From Massilia solisilvae (GTDB lineage: Bacteria; Pseudomonadota; Gammaproteobacteria; Burkholderiales; Burkholderiaceae_D): 64,000 bases of DNA. Location: assembly GCF_024753215.1 (NCBI RefSeq), contig NZ_JANUGV010000003.1:248001-312000 (forward strand), in the 5' to 3' direction. Of this stretch, positions 9,380 to 19,158 are shown piece by piece. The notes beneath the pieces are model-generated. The model was not told where the DNA came from, ran no database searches, and was given only the letters and a program-made list of their open reading frames with translations. Within the stretch, counting starts at the first letter, position 1. Each line of letters opens with the position of its first letter. A program made the translations under genes and the position numbers.

Positions 9380-11461
9380 TCACTGCGGCGTTGGCGCCTG
9401 TGAATCGGCCGCCTGTTCCGGCGCGCGGATGTAATCGACCAGCCCGGCGCTGCTGCGGTGTGGCGGCGCGGTGAGCAGGCTGCCGATGACGATCGCGGCA
9501 AAACCGGCCGGCACGCCGAACACGCCGGCCGAAATCGGCGCGATGTTCCACCATGCCGCTGCCAGGCTGCCGCCCAGGCTGGGGTTCGTGTGCAGCATGT
9601 AGAACAGGCAGACCACGAAGCCCACCACCATGCCTGACACCGCGCCGACGTGGTTGGCGCGCTTCCAGAACACGCCCGCCACCAGTGGCGGGAACAGGGT
9701 CGATGCCGCCAGCGAGAACGCGGCCCCGACCAGCGACAGGATGTCGGCCGGCTTTTGCGAGGCGGCGTAGGCGGCAATGAAGGCCACCGCGAGCAGCAGC
9801 AGCTTGGAGATCGTCACCCGCTTCTGGGTGGAGGCGCCCGGGTCCACGATCTTGTAGTAGATGTCGTGCGAGAGCGCGTTGGAGATCGCCAGCAGCAGCC
9901 CGTCGGCGGTGGACAGCGCGGCCGCCAGGCCCCCGGCGGCCACCAGGCCCGAGACCACGTAGGGCAGCCCGCCGATCTCGGGCGTGGCCAGCACCAGCAC
10001 GTCGCCGTCGATCGCGATCTCGGCCAGCTGCACGATGCCGTCGCCGTTGATGTCGGTGACGTTGATGAGCGGGTTGACCCGGTCCACGTTGGCCCAGTAC
10101 GAGATCCACGAGGGCAGGTGGTGGTAGTCGCTGCCGACCAGGAAGGTGTAGATGTCGTACTTGGCCAGCACCGCCAGCGCCGGGATGGTCAGGTAGATCA
10201 GCAGGATGAAGAACAGGGTCCAGAACACCGACACCCGGGTTTCGTTCACCGACGGCGTGGTGTACGAGCGCATCAGGATGTGCGGCAGCGCGGCGGTGCC
10301 CATCATCAGGCACAGCGCCAGCGCCAGGAAGTTGTTGCGGCGGATGTCGGACGCCTCGTCGGACGCGCCGGGGAAGGGCGTCGCGTGCGGCTCGGGCGGG
10401 CGCGCGCGCGCCAGGTTGGACGCCTTCAGCTCGGTCCAGACGCGCACCGCGTCCTCGGGATTCTTCGGGTAGGCCGCCAGCTCGCGCTCGGCGGCGCGGA
10501 TCTCGGTGAGCGAGGCGTTGCGCAGGCGCGCCGCGTCCAGCTTGCGCTGCACTTCGCGCTTGCCGGCCGCCCACGACGCCGGCAGGCCGGCCAGGCGGCG
10601 CTGGTAGTCGGCCGCGCGCTGCAGGAAGCGGTCGCGTACGTCCTGCTCGCGCGGGTCGTGCACCAGCTGGGCTTCGCGCTGGGCCAGCTTGGGCAGCACC
10701 GAGCCGTAGGCGATCTGCGGCACCGGGTTGCCGGCGTGCTTGGTGGACAGCCACATGGTCGGGATCAGGAACGCGACCAGAATGATGATGTACTGGGCCA
10801 CCTGGGTCCAGGTGATCGCGCGCATCCCGCCCAGGAACGAGCACACCAGAATGCTGGCCAGGCCGAGGAAGATCCCGACCGAGAAATCGACGCCGGTAAA
10901 GCGCGAGGCGATCAGGCCCACCGCGTAGATCTGCGCCACCACGTAGGTGAACGAGATGATGATGGTGGCGCCCACCGCGATCACGCGCACCGGGCCGCCG
11001 CGCGAACCCGCGCCGCCGCCGTAGCGCGCGGCCAGGAAGTCGGGCACGGTGTACTGGGCGAATTTGCGCAGGTAGGGGGCGATCAGCAGCGCCACCAGAC
11101 AGTAGCCGCCGGTCCAGCCCATGATGTAGGCCAGCCCGTCGAAGCCGCGCAGGTACAGGCTGCCGGTGAGGCTGATGAAGCTGGCCGCCGAGATCCAGTC
11201 GGCGGCGGTGGCCATGCCGTTGAACAGGGCCGGCACGCGCCGCCCGGCCACGTAGTATTCCGAGACGTTGGAGGTGCGCGTGATCACGCCGATGGTCGCG
11301 TACAGAACGATGGTCGCGAACATGAACAGGTAGCCGATCCACAGGCGCGGCATGCCTTCGCGCTCGAGCAGGCCAAGCGCCAGCAAAAAGGCGATGAAGC
11401 AGGCGGTGTACCAGAGATAGTAGCGCGACAGCCGTTGGAAGTAGTTGTGCGCCGCGTTCAT
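9380..11461 (-). CDS. Sodium:solute symporter, large subunit (VC_2705-like)
   Basis: 693 residues, a member of the SSS family with about 13 predicted membrane spans. Typical stretches are TAADWISAASFISLTG and YVVAQIYAVGLIASRFTG. A hydrophilic insert of about 120 residues (around residues 270-390) is rich in charged residues and interrupts the transporter core, as seen in this subfamily. It partners the small DUF4212 protein encoded just upstream: the small-subunit stop overlaps this ATG (ATGA). Sodium-driven uptake of a small organic acid such as acetate or another carboxylate is plausible from the family, not shown here. Expression is probably set by the two-component system of the same operon. 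Confidence 0.88.
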   Translation of the reverse strand: MNAAHNYFQRLSRYYLWYTACFIAFLLALGLLEREGMPRLWIGYLFMFATIVLYATIGVITRTSNVSEYYVAGRRVPALFNGMATAADWISAASFISLTGSLYLRGFDGLAYIMGWTGGYCLVALLIAPYLRKFAQYTVPDFLAARYGGGAGSRGGPVRVIAVGATIIISFTYVVAQIYAVGLIASRFTGVDFSVGIFLGLASILVCSFLGGMRAITWTQVAQYIIILVAFLIPTMWLSTKHAGNPVPQIAYGSVLPKLAQREAQLVHDPREQDVRDRFLQRAADYQRRLAGLPASWAAGKREVQRKLDAARLRNASLTEIRAAERELAAYPKNPEDAVRVWTELKASNLARARPPEPHATPFPGASDEASDIRRNNFLALALCLMMGTAALPHILMRSYTTPSVNETRVSVFWTLFFILLIYLTIPALAVLAKYDIYTFLVGSDYHHLPSWISYWANVDRVNPLINVTDINGDGIVQLAEIAIDGDVLVLATPEIGGLPYVVSGLVAAGGLAAALSTADGLLLAISNALSHDIYYKIVDPGASTQKRVTISKLLLLAVAFIAAYAASQKPADILSLVGAAFSLAASTLFPPLVAGVFWKRANHVGAVSGMVVGFVVCLFYMLHTNPSLGGSLAAAWWNIAPISAGVFGVPAGFAAIVIGSLLTAPPHRSSAGLVDYIRAPEQAADSQAPTPQ

Positions 11462-11772
11462 GCGATCTCCCCGGCCGCGCGCGCATATTCGCGGTCCAGG
11501 CGGCGCATGCGGATCGCGTAGCCGCCGATGATGGCCAGGTACACCAGCGAGGCGCCCTGCGCCGCCATGTAGAACGACAGCGGCCAGCCGAACAGCGTCA
11601 GGTGTGCCAGGGCGCGCGCGAAGTAGACCGTGCAAAAGCCGGTCGCCAGCCACAGGGCCAGCAGCAGCAGCGTGAAGCGGCGCGCGCGCTGCCAGTGCAG
11701 CTCGCGCGCGCGCGCAAGCTGTTCTCGCTGTTGCTGGTCGGGCACGGAGGCGGGAGGGGCGCTAGGAGGCAT
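11458..11772 (-). CDS. DUF4212 small subunit of the symporter
   Basis: 104 residues with two predicted membrane spans (FTLLLLALWLATGFCTVYF and a second starting SFYMAAQG). This is the short companion protein almost always encoded directly before VC_2705-type symporters. It overlaps the histidine kinase by 11 bp upstream and the large subunit by 4 bp downstream, indicating tight translational coupling. AGGAGGC is not in its own leader, so translation probably depends on the ribosome finishing the kinase. The role, assembly or gating of the symporter, is inferred. Confidence 0.88.
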   Translation of the reverse strand: MPPSAPPASVPDQQQREQLARARELHWQRARRFTLLLLALWLATGFCTVYFARALAHLTLFGWPLSFYMAAQGASLVYLAIIGGYAIRMRRLDREYARAAGEIA

Positions 11773-13285
11773 GGTCGTCGGTGATCGCGGGTGGCGGGAA
11801 GGTCAGCCGGAACAGGCTGCCCGGGTTTTTTTTCGAATGGCTGCGCGGGTTGTTGAACAGGTCGATCTCGGCGCCGTGCTGCTGCGCGATCTCGCGCACG
11901 ATGGCCAGGCCCAGGCCGCTGCCGGAGGCCTGCGAGCCAAGAATGCGGTAGAAGCGCTCGAACACGTTGGCGCGCTCGGACGGGGCGATGCCCGGGCCGG
12001 TGTCTTCCACTTCGAGCAGCGCGTTCTCGCCGTCGCGCCGCACGCGCACGGTGACGCTGCCGCCCGCGGGCGTGTAGCGCAGCGCGTTGTCGATCAGGTT
12101 CGACAGCATCTCGCGCAGCATCATCGCGTTGCCGGCGATTTCGATCTTGTCGTCGAGCGGCTCGAAGCCCAGGTCGATCTGGTGCGCGAACGAGGCCTGC
12201 ACCCATTCCTGCACCGTGTTGCGTGCCAGCTGGACCAGGTCGACCTTCTCGAACGCCAGGCCCGCGTGCGGCTGGTTCTCGGCGCGCGCGAGCGCCAGCA
12301 GCTGGTTCACCAGGCGTGTGGCCGACTCGCTGCTCTTGGCCAGCTGCTCGAGCGAGCGGTGGATCTCGTCGGCGTCGAGCTGGCGCAGCGCCAGTTCGGA
12401 CTGCATGCGCATGCCGGCCAGCGGGGTCTTCATCTGGTGCGCGGCGTCGGCGATGAAGCGCTTTTGCATGTCGATCGTCTGCGACAGCCGTTCGAGCATG
12501 TCGTTGAGCGAGCCGACCAGCGGCGAAATCTCTTCCGGCACCTGGCGCGAGTCGATCGGCGACAGGTCGTCCGGGCGGCGCGCGCGGATGCGCTCCTGCA
12601 GCTGGGCCAGCGGCGACAGCCCGCGCGAGAGCGCGAACCAGACCAGCGCCAGGATCACCGGCAGGATGATGAACTGGGGCAGGATCACGCCCTTGATGAT
12701 CGCGTTGGCCAGCTGGGCGCGCTTTTCCAGCGTCTCGCCCACCTGCACCAGCGCCAGGCTGCCGTCGGCGTCGGGATGGGCCGGGTCCAGGTGCACATAG
12801 GCGTAGGCGATGCGCACCGGGGTGCCGTGCAGGCGGTCGGTGCGGAACTGGACCTCGGGGCCGTCCACCACCTCTTCCTCGGACGGCAGCGGCAGGTCGC
12901 GGTCGCCGTCCACGAAGGCGCCGTGCGGGCCGGTCACCTGGAAGTACACGCTGTCCACGTCGTCGGCGCGCAGGATGTCGCGCGCGCTGTCGGGCAGGTG
13001 CGCGGTGAGCTTGCCGTCCACCTCGCGCACCTGCTGGGCCAGCACGGTCAGGTTGTCCTTGAGCGCGTGGTCGAACGGCTCGTTGGCGATCGACTTGGCC
13101 ACCAAATAGGTAATCGCGATGCTCATCGGCCACAGCAGCAGCAGCGGCGCCAGCATCCAGTCCAGGATCTCGCCGAACAGCGAGTGCTGGATGTTCTCCT
13201 CGGGCTCGGGATTGGGCGGTACGTACGGCGCCTCGGCGGCCCGGGCATCGGGCAGCCTGGTCAGGCCGGCGTCGCGATCGTTCAC
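11762..13285 (-). CDS. Sensor histidine kinase, TctE/QseC-like
   Basis: 507 residues. Two membrane spans, near residues 40-62 and 195-222, flank a periplasmic sensor region of the 2CSK_N type. The dimerisation/phosphoacceptor helix reads RFIADAAHQMKTPLAGM with the conserved His. The ATPase has N (LIDNALRY), G1 (DTGPGI), F and G2 (GSGLGLAIV) boxes. The start is GTG, overlapping the stop of the response regulator gene (GTGA). It signals to that regulator; gene order regulator-kinase-DUF4212-symporter suggests it senses the transported solute or a related carboxylate, which is inference. Confidence 0.9.
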   Translation of the reverse strand: MNDRDAGLTRLPDARAAEAPYVPPNPEPEENIQHSLFGEILDWMLAPLLLLWPMSIAITYLVAKSIANEPFDHALKDNLTVLAQQVREVDGKLTAHLPDSARDILRADDVDSVYFQVTGPHGAFVDGDRDLPLPSEEEVVDGPEVQFRTDRLHGTPVRIAYAYVHLDPAHPDADGSLALVQVGETLEKRAQLANAIIKGVILPQFIILPVILALVWFALSRGLSPLAQLQERIRARRPDDLSPIDSRQVPEEISPLVGSLNDMLERLSQTIDMQKRFIADAAHQMKTPLAGMRMQSELALRQLDADEIHRSLEQLAKSSESATRLVNQLLALARAENQPHAGLAFEKVDLVQLARNTVQEWVQASFAHQIDLGFEPLDDKIEIAGNAMMLREMLSNLIDNALRYTPAGGSVTVRVRRDGENALLEVEDTGPGIAPSERANVFERFYRILGSQASGSGLGLAIVREIAQQHGAEIDLFNNPRSHSKKNPGSLFRLTFPPPAITDDHAS

Positions 13286-13992
13286 TTGCTGTCAGTGGCC
13301 GCTGCGGTGGGGGGACGGTTGGCGTCCGAGTATTTTTCCAGGCAGTAGCCAAGGCCGCGCACGGTGGCGATGCGCACCCCGCCGACCTCGATCTTCTTGC
13401 GCAGGCGGTGCACATAGACCTCGATCGCGTTGTTCGAGACCTCCTCGCCCCACTCGCACAGGTGGTCCACCAGCTGCTCCTTCGAGACCAGGCGCCCGGT
13501 GCGCGCCAGCAGCACCTCGAGCAGGCCCAGTTCGCGCGCGGACAGGTCGAGCATCTGGTCGTTGATGTAGGCGCTGCGCCCGACCTGGTCGTAGGTGAGC
13601 GGGCCGTGGCGGATCACGGTGGGGCCGCCGCCGGCGCCGCGGCGGGTGAGGGCGCGCACGCGCGCCTCGAGCTCGGACAGCGCGAACGGCTTGGCCATGT
13701 AGTCGTCCGCGCCCAGGTCCAGGCCGTTGACGCGCTGCTCGATCGAGTCGGCCGCGGTGAGGATCAGCACCGGCAGGAGCGAGCCGCGCGCGCGCAGGCG
13801 GCGCAGCACCTCGAGCCCGGACAGCTTGGGCAGGCCAAGGTCAAGGATGAGCAGGTCGAATTCCTGGGTCGACAGGGCGGTGTCGGCATCCTGGCCGTTC
13901 TTGACGCAGTCGATCGCATAACCGGACTGGCGCAGCGAGCGGGTCAGGCCGTCGGCGAGCACGCTATCATCTTCGGCAAGTAAAATACGCAT
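13282..13992 (-). CDS. OmpR-family response regulator
   Basis: 236 residues. Receiver domain (residues 1-115) with acidic pair EDD, phosphoacceptor Asp in LLILDLGLPKLSG and Lys in YMAKPFAL. The winged-helix DNA-binding domain (about 125-220) ends with the EVYVHRLRKKI and TVRGLGYCLE recognition region. It is first in a four-gene operon with its kinase and the symporter pair, and is divergent from recA. It probably autoregulates this operon, as TctD-type regulators do. Confidence 0.9.
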   Translation of the reverse strand: MRILLAEDDSVLADGLTRSLRQSGYAIDCVKNGQDADTALSTQEFDLLILDLGLPKLSGLEVLRRLRARGSLLPVLILTAADSIEQRVNGLDLGADDYMAKPFALSELEARVRALTRRGAGGGPTVIRHGPLTYDQVGRSAYINDQMLDLSARELGLLEVLLARTGRLVSKEQLVDHLCEWGEEVSNNAIEVYVHRLRKKIEVGGVRIATVRGLGYCLEKYSDANRPPTAAATDSK

Positions 13993-14099
13993 TTCGGGGC
14001 ACCGGGTGAAAGGTGTGTGATTAGACCTGATATATCTCTGTATTGTGTTTGATTTGCCGCAACAACGCGAGCTTTGTCAAACACCCGGCAATTTTGCGC

Positions 14100-14128
14100 T
14101 TGCAAACACTACTGTTTTTTTATACAGT
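14100..14128 (+). promoter_or_regulatory. Putative recA promoter overlapping the SOS box
   Basis: TTGCAA (14100-14105), a 17-bp spacer and TACAGT (14123-14128) form a reasonable sigma-70 promoter. The -10 region lies inside the LexA box, so bound LexA would exclude RNA polymerase. Confidence 0.5.
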
Positions 14129-14129
14129 A
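14110..14129. promoter_or_regulatory. LexA (SOS) box of recA
   Basis: TACTGTTTTTTTATACAGTA: the canonical CTGT-N8-ACAG arrangement with TA flanks on both sides. It lies about 70 bp before the recA ATG. This indicates classical DNA-damage induction of recA and probably recX. Confidence 0.92.
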
Positions 14130-14201
14130 CCGCCTGTGATGACGCGCGGCCGTTTTTGCGCTTTCCCAGCGACCTTGCCTTCTTCTGACTGAAAGAAAAT
14201 T

Positions 14202-15281
<1,080 letters not shown>

Positions 15282-15284
15282 TGG

Positions 15285-15309
15285 GTAGGGTGGGCTCTCG
15301 AGCCCACGC
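15285..15309. repeat. Hairpin repeat, family 2 (recA-recX spacer)
   Basis: GTAGGGTGGGCTC-TC-GAGCCCACGC hairpin 3 bp after the recA stop. A nearly identical unit follows recX at 15787. The hairpin could attenuate read-through into recX. Confidence 0.75.
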
Positions 15310-15336
15310 CGTGCACGAAGCGGGAGCCGACCAGCC

Positions 15337-15789
15337 ATGCCCGAACTGAGCCTGAAAGCCCGCGCACTGCGCTACCTCTCCACGCGCGAGCACAGCCGGC
15401 TCGAGCTGGGCCGCAAGCTGGCACGCTACGCCGAGGAGGGTGAGGACGTCGAAGCCGTGCTCGACTTCCTCGAGAAGAACAACTGGCTGTCGCAGGAGCG
15501 TTTTGCCGAAGCGCTCGTGCACCGCAAGGCCGGCCGCTACGGCAACAGTCGCGTGGTGGCCGAACTGCAGAACCACGGCGTGGGCGGCGAGGCCCTGGCC
15601 GAGCTCAAGTCCGGGCTGGCCGAAACCGAGCTCGCGCGCGCCAGGGAAGTCTGGCGCCGCAAGTTCGGCAAGGTGGCACAGGATGCCGCCGAGCGCGCCA
15701 AACAGATGCGCTTCTTGCTGCAGCGCGGCTTTTCGCAGCGGGCCGTGCGTGCCGCCATGCAGGGCGGCGCGGACGACGACGAACTGTAG
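15337..15789 (+). CDS. recX: RecX regulatory protein
   Basis: 150 residues, the usual length. RecX caps RecA filaments and inhibits their extension. It consists of three-helix repeats; [18 protein letters not shown] and [24 protein letters not shown] match the family start, and [16 protein letters not shown] is the typical C-terminal repeat. It lies 55 bp after recA and is probably co-transcribed under SOS control. Its TAG stop is the first three bases of a family 2 hairpin repeat. Confidence 0.95.
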   Translation: MPELSLKARALRYLSTREHSRLELGRKLARYAEEGEDVEAVLDFLEKNNWLSQERFAEALVHRKAGRYGNSRVVAELQNHGVGGEALAELKSGLAETELARAREVWRRKFGKVAQDAAERAKQMRFLLQRGFSQRAVRAAMQGGADDDEL

Positions 15790-15810
15790 GGTGGGCTCTC
15801 GAGCCCACGC
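15787..15810. repeat. Hairpin repeat, family 2 (contains the recX stop codon)
   Basis: TAGGGTGGGCTC-TC-GAGCCCACGC; identical over 24 bases to the core of the copy before recX. The leading TAG is the recX stop codon. Confidence 0.75.
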
Positions 15811-16211
15811 GATGCGACGCGCGTCGCACCAGGCGCGCGCAAGCAGGAGCCCAACCTGCGCGCCACAGAATCAAGCGCGGAGCGCCATCCGCCGCACGTC
15901 TAACCCGCGTGCTCCTCACCGCAGATGGCGCTGCGCGCTTGGTTTTGTTTTCCCTTGCCGCAGTCGGCGACCTGACCGCACGGGCTGTCAGGTCCCTGTC
16001 AGTCATCCAAAGGACCCGAACTCAGGTATTCACGATCGCGTTGCCTGCTTGGCAATTATCGAATGCTGCAGTGCAGCCAGTCGCAAGCATGTGCTAAACT
16101 TTCGAGGTTTCAGCAGCGCCGCATGAGCGGTAGTTGCCGTAGAAGCTGCGGCAACGTGCATCAGGCACACGGCTGCGTAATTTATCGCCGCATTCCCGGC
16201 ACTTGGTTTTT
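15790..16211. other. Intergenic region after recX
   Basis: No gene recognised in about 420 bp. It holds the remainder of the family 2 repeat, a long imperfect inverted repeat (arms 15869-15889 and 15924-15944, 21 bp each with two mismatches, 34-bp loop), and a small perfect hairpin GTTGCCG/CGGCAAC near 16133-16155. Functions are unknown; RNA structures or repeat remnants are both possible. Confidence 0.6.
15869..15944. repeat. 21-bp imperfect inverted repeat
   Basis: The left arm, with core AAGCGCGGAGCGCCATC, pairs with the right arm GATGGCGCTGCGCGCTT and with adjacent bases on each side. No T-run follows directly, so it is not a clear terminator. Confidence 0.6.
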
Positions 16212-16775
16212 ATGCCCCTGTCTTCTCCCGTCCCGCGCCAGCTCCGGCACACGCGCGCCATCACTGTCCAAGCGTACGCGCGCGAGGACGGCTTGTGGGA
16301 TCTCGACGCGTCCATCAGCGACGTCAAGGTCAGGGACATCCTGCTCGCCTCTGGCGTGCGCGAGGGCGGCAAGCCGGTGCACGACCTCAAGCTGCGGGTG
16401 ACCATCGACCGCGAGCTCGTGATCGTCGATGCCGAAGCCGCATCCGATGCCGTTCCCTATCCTGGTTTTTGCGACACCATCGCCGACGCCTACAAGAAAC
16501 TGATCGGCTTGTCGCTGATGAAACATTTCCGGTTGCACCTGAAGGACCGCCTGTCCGGCGTGCTCGGTTGCACCCATCTCACCGAACTGGCGCAGGTCCT
16601 GCCGACGGCGGCGATCCAGGCTTACGCCAACGACGTGTTCCAAACCCGCGACGGCGTGGACGAGGACGGCGCCGAGCGCCCGTTCCAGATCGACCGCTGC
16701 CACGCATTGCGTGCCGATGGCCCGGCCGTGGCCAAGTTCTACCCGCGCTGGGTGGCCAAGCCCGTGACCAGTTAG
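16212..16775 (+). CDS. DUF2889 protein
   Basis: 187 residues from the ATG at 16212; a TTG three codons earlier is possible but less likely. It matches DUF2889, a betaproteobacterial family of unknown function, by RQLRHTRAITVQAYAREDG near the start, a central block of alternating beta-strand character, and the MKHFRLHLKDRLSGVLGCTH segment with conserved Cys and His. The C-terminal part retains the DRCHAL motif. It is cytoplasmic, with no signal or membrane segment. It lies 59 bp before sucC, but no shared role is evident. Confidence 0.8.
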   Translation: MPLSSPVPRQLRHTRAITVQAYAREDGLWDLDASISDVKVRDILLASGVREGGKPVHDLKLRVTIDRELVIVDAEAASDAVPYPGFCDTIADAYKKLIGLSLMKHFRLHLKDRLSGVLGCTHLTELAQVLPTAAIQAYANDVFQTRDGVDEDGAERPFQIDRCHALRADGPAVAKFYPRWVAKPVTS

Positions 16776-16834
16776 GCGTCGCGTTTTTTCGATTTCAACC
16801 TTAATCAGACCTGTAAGAGGGAAGGGAAGACAGC

Positions 16835-18004
16835 ATGAAAATCCATGAGTATCAAGGCAAAGAAATCCTCCGGAAGTTTGGAGTGACCGTTCCGCGCGGC
16901 ATTCCGTGCATGTCGGTGGACGAGGCCGTGAAAGCAGCTGAACAGCTGGGCGGCCCGGTCTGGGTAGTCAAGGCGCAGATCCATGCTGGCGGCCGCGGCA
17001 AAGGCGGCGGCGTGAAAGTGGCCAAGTCGCTCGAGCAGGTGCGCGAATACGCGAACCAGATCATGGGCATGCAGCTGGTCACCCACCAGACCGGCCCGGA
17101 AGGCCAGAAAGTGCGTCGCCTGCTGATCGAGGAAGGCGCCGACATCAAGAAGGAACTGTACGTGTCGATGGTCACCGACCGCGTCTCGCAGCGCGTGGTG
17201 CTGATGGCCTCGTCGGAAGGCGGCATGGACATCGAGGAAGTGGCGCACTCGCACCCGGAAAAGATCCACAACGTGGTGATCGACCCGTCGATCGGCCTGA
17301 CCGACAAGGACGCCGATGACATCGCCCGCAAGATCGGCGTGCCGGAAGGCTCGATCGCCGACGCGCGCAAGAACCTGCAAGGCCTGTACAAGGCGTACTG
17401 GGAAACCGACGCTTCGCTGGCTGAAATCAACCCGCTGATCCTGACCGGCGACGGCAAGGTCATCGCACTGGACGCCAAGTTCAACTTCGACTCGAACGCC
17501 CTGTTCCGTCATCCGGAAATCGTCGCCTACCGCGACCTGGACGAAGAAGATCCGGCCGAAGTCGAGGCATCGAAATTCGACCTGGCCTACATCTCGCTGG
17601 ACGGTAACATCGGCTGCCTGGTGAACGGCGCCGGCCTGGCCATGGCCACCATGGATACCATCAAGCTGTTCGGCGGCGAGCCGGCCAACTTCCTCGACGT
17701 GGGCGGTGGCGCAACGGCCGAGAAAGTGACCGAAGCCTTCAAGATCATGCTGAAGAACCCGGGCCTGAAGGCCATCCTGGTCAACATCTTCGGCGGCATC
17801 ATGCGTTGCGACGTGATCGCCGAAGGCGTGATCACCGCGTCCAAGGCCGTGTCGCTGAACGTGCCGCTGGTTGTGCGCATGAAGGGCACCAACGAAGACA
17901 TCGGCAAGAAAATGCTGGCCGAATCCGGCCTGCCGATCATCTCGGCCGACACCATGGAAGACGCAGCGAAGCAGGTCGTGGCCGCTGCTGCTGGCAAAGC
18001 CTAA
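16835..18004 (+). CDS. sucC: Succinyl-CoA synthetase beta subunit (ADP-forming)
   Basis: 389 residues. Converts succinyl-CoA to succinate with nucleotide triphosphate formation in the TCA cycle, as a complex with SucD. An ATP-grasp domain occupies the first half, with the nucleotide loop [18 protein letters not shown]. The CoA-ligase domain follows, with [13 protein letters not shown] and [15 protein letters not shown], which hold the active-site phosphate. A strong purine-rich Shine-Dalgarno (AGGGAAGGGAAG) precedes the ATG. sucD follows after 18 bp. Confidence 0.97.
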   Translation: MKIHEYQGKEILRKFGVTVPRGIPCMSVDEAVKAAEQLGGPVWVVKAQIHAGGRGKGGGVKVAKSLEQVREYANQIMGMQLVTHQTGPEGQKVRRLLIEEGADIKKELYVSMVTDRVSQRVVLMASSEGGMDIEEVAHSHPEKIHNVVIDPSIGLTDKDADDIARKIGVPEGSIADARKNLQGLYKAYWETDASLAEINPLILTGDGKVIALDAKFNFDSNALFRHPEIVAYRDLDEEDPAEVEASKFDLAYISLDGNIGCLVNGAGLAMATMDTIKLFGGEPANFLDVGGGATAEKVTEAFKIMLKNPGLKAILVNIFGGIMRCDVIAEGVITASKAVSLNVPLVVRMKGTNEDIGKKMLAESGLPIISADTMEDAAKQVVAAAAGKA

Positions 18005-18022
18005 TACGCGAAGGATAGAAAA

Positions 18023-18904
18023 ATGTCGATTCTGATTAACAAAGACACCAAAGTTATCACCCAGGGTATCACCGGCAAGACCGGCCAGTTCCACACCCGC
18101 ATGTGCCGCGACTACGCCAACGGCCGTGAAGCCTTCGTGGCCGGCGTGAACCCGAAGAAAGCCGGCGAGGACTTCGAGGGCATCCCCATCTTCGCCAGCG
18201 TCAAGGAAGCCAAGGCCGAAACCGGCGCCACCGTGTCGGTGATCTACGTGCCGCCCGCAGGCGCCGCCGCCGCGATCTGGGAAGCCGTTGAAGCCGAGCT
18301 CGACCTGGCAATCTGCATCACCGAAGGCATCCCGGTCCGCGACATGATGGAAGTGAAGGACCGCATGGCCAAGGCTGGTTCCAAGACCCTGCTGCTGGGC
18401 CCGAACTGCCCGGGCCTGATCACCCCGGACGAGATCAAGATCGGCATCATGCCGGGCCACATCCACAAGAAGGGCCGCATCGGCGTCGTGTCGCGCTCGG
18501 GCACCCTGACCTATGAAGCGGTTGGCCAGCTGACCGCGCTGGGCCTGGGCCAGTCGTCGGCAGTCGGTATCGGCGGCGACCCGATCAACGGCCTGAAGCA
18601 CATCGACATCATGAAGATGTTCAATGACGACCCGGACACCGACGCCGTCATCATGATCGGCGAAATCGGCGGCCCGGACGAGGCCAACGCCGCTTACTGG
18701 ATCAAGGACAACATGAAGAAGCCGGTGGTTGGCTTCATCGCTGGCGTCACCGCCCCCCCGGGCAAGCGCATGGGCCACGCCGGCGCGCTGATCTCGGGCG
18801 GCGCCGACACCGCGCAAGCCAAGCTGGAAATCATGGAAGCCTGCGGTATCAAGGTCACCAAGAACCCGTCGGAAATGGCTCGCCTGCTCAAGGCCATGCT
18901 GTAA
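18023..18904 (+). CDS. sucD: Succinyl-CoA synthetase alpha subunit
   Basis: 293 residues. The N-terminal CoA-binding Rossmann domain shows TQGITGKTGQFHT. The phosphohistidine lies in the C-terminal GHAGALISGG segment. It forms the enzyme with SucC from the gene 18 bp upstream. A strong intrinsic terminator follows at 18923-18950. Confidence 0.97.
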   Translation: MSILINKDTKVITQGITGKTGQFHTRMCRDYANGREAFVAGVNPKKAGEDFEGIPIFASVKEAKAETGATVSVIYVPPAGAAAAIWEAVEAELDLAICITEGIPVRDMMEVKDRMAKAGSKTLLLGPNCPGLITPDEIKIGIMPGHIHKKGRIGVVSRSGTLTYEAVGQLTALGLGQSSAVGIGGDPINGLKHIDIMKMFNDDPDTDAVIMIGEIGGPDEANAAYWIKDNMKKPVVGFIAGVTAPPGKRMGHAGALISGGADTAQAKLEIMEACGIKVTKNPSEMARLLKAML

Positions 18905-18922
18905 GACATTCTGGTCGTAGCG

Positions 18923-18950
18923 AAAAGGGAGCCTGCGGGCTCCCTTTTTT
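18923..18950 (+). terminator. Intrinsic terminator of sucCD
   Basis: AAAAGGGAGCC-tgc-GGGCTCCC stem directly followed by TTTTTT. Confidence 0.92.
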
Positions 18951-18974
18951 CATCCGCCCCTCTCTTTTGACCAA

Positions 18975-19012
18975 TGACAAACTTTGTCCGCGCGCGCTGA
19001 CAATTTTTGTCA
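18975..19012. promoter_or_regulatory. Paired TGACAA-N3-TTGTC dyads, putative PilR sites
   Basis: Two palindromes, TGACAAACTTTGTCC (18975-18989) and TGACAATTTTTGTCA (18998-19012), with centres 23 bp apart. They lie about 100-137 bp before the predicted sigma-54 start. PilR of Pseudomonas recognises repeated TGTC motifs in a comparable upstream position, so these are good enhancer candidates. Confidence 0.6.
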
Positions 19013-19085
19013 CTTATCGAACAAAAAATGTTCCGGAAACGGCTGCTTATTGCATATTCAGCAATAAATCGCCATACTTTCCAGC

Positions 19086-19101
19086 TGGCACGGCAATTGC
19101 T
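19086..19101 (+). promoter_or_regulatory. Sigma-54 promoter of the pilin gene
   Basis: TGGCACGGCAATTGCT fits the consensus TGGCACG-N4-TTGCW at every conserved position, with the -24 GG and -12 GC correctly spaced. Transcription would start near 19112. Sigma-54 with PilSR control is the norm for major type IV pilins. Confidence 0.9.
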
Positions 19102-19158
19102 CATAGGAAAGCGTGGCAAGAAGCGGTGTCACCCAACCTTAACCTGGAGAGATGAAAA

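Noticed and set aside
9650..11521. 623-residue plus-strand open frame opposite the symporter genes
   Set aside because: Gln/Arg/His-rich with no recognisable family; antisense to a certain transporter.
16805..18817. 670-residue minus-strand open frame opposite sucCD
   Set aside because: Antisense to two certain TCA-cycle genes and runs through their ribosome-binding sites.
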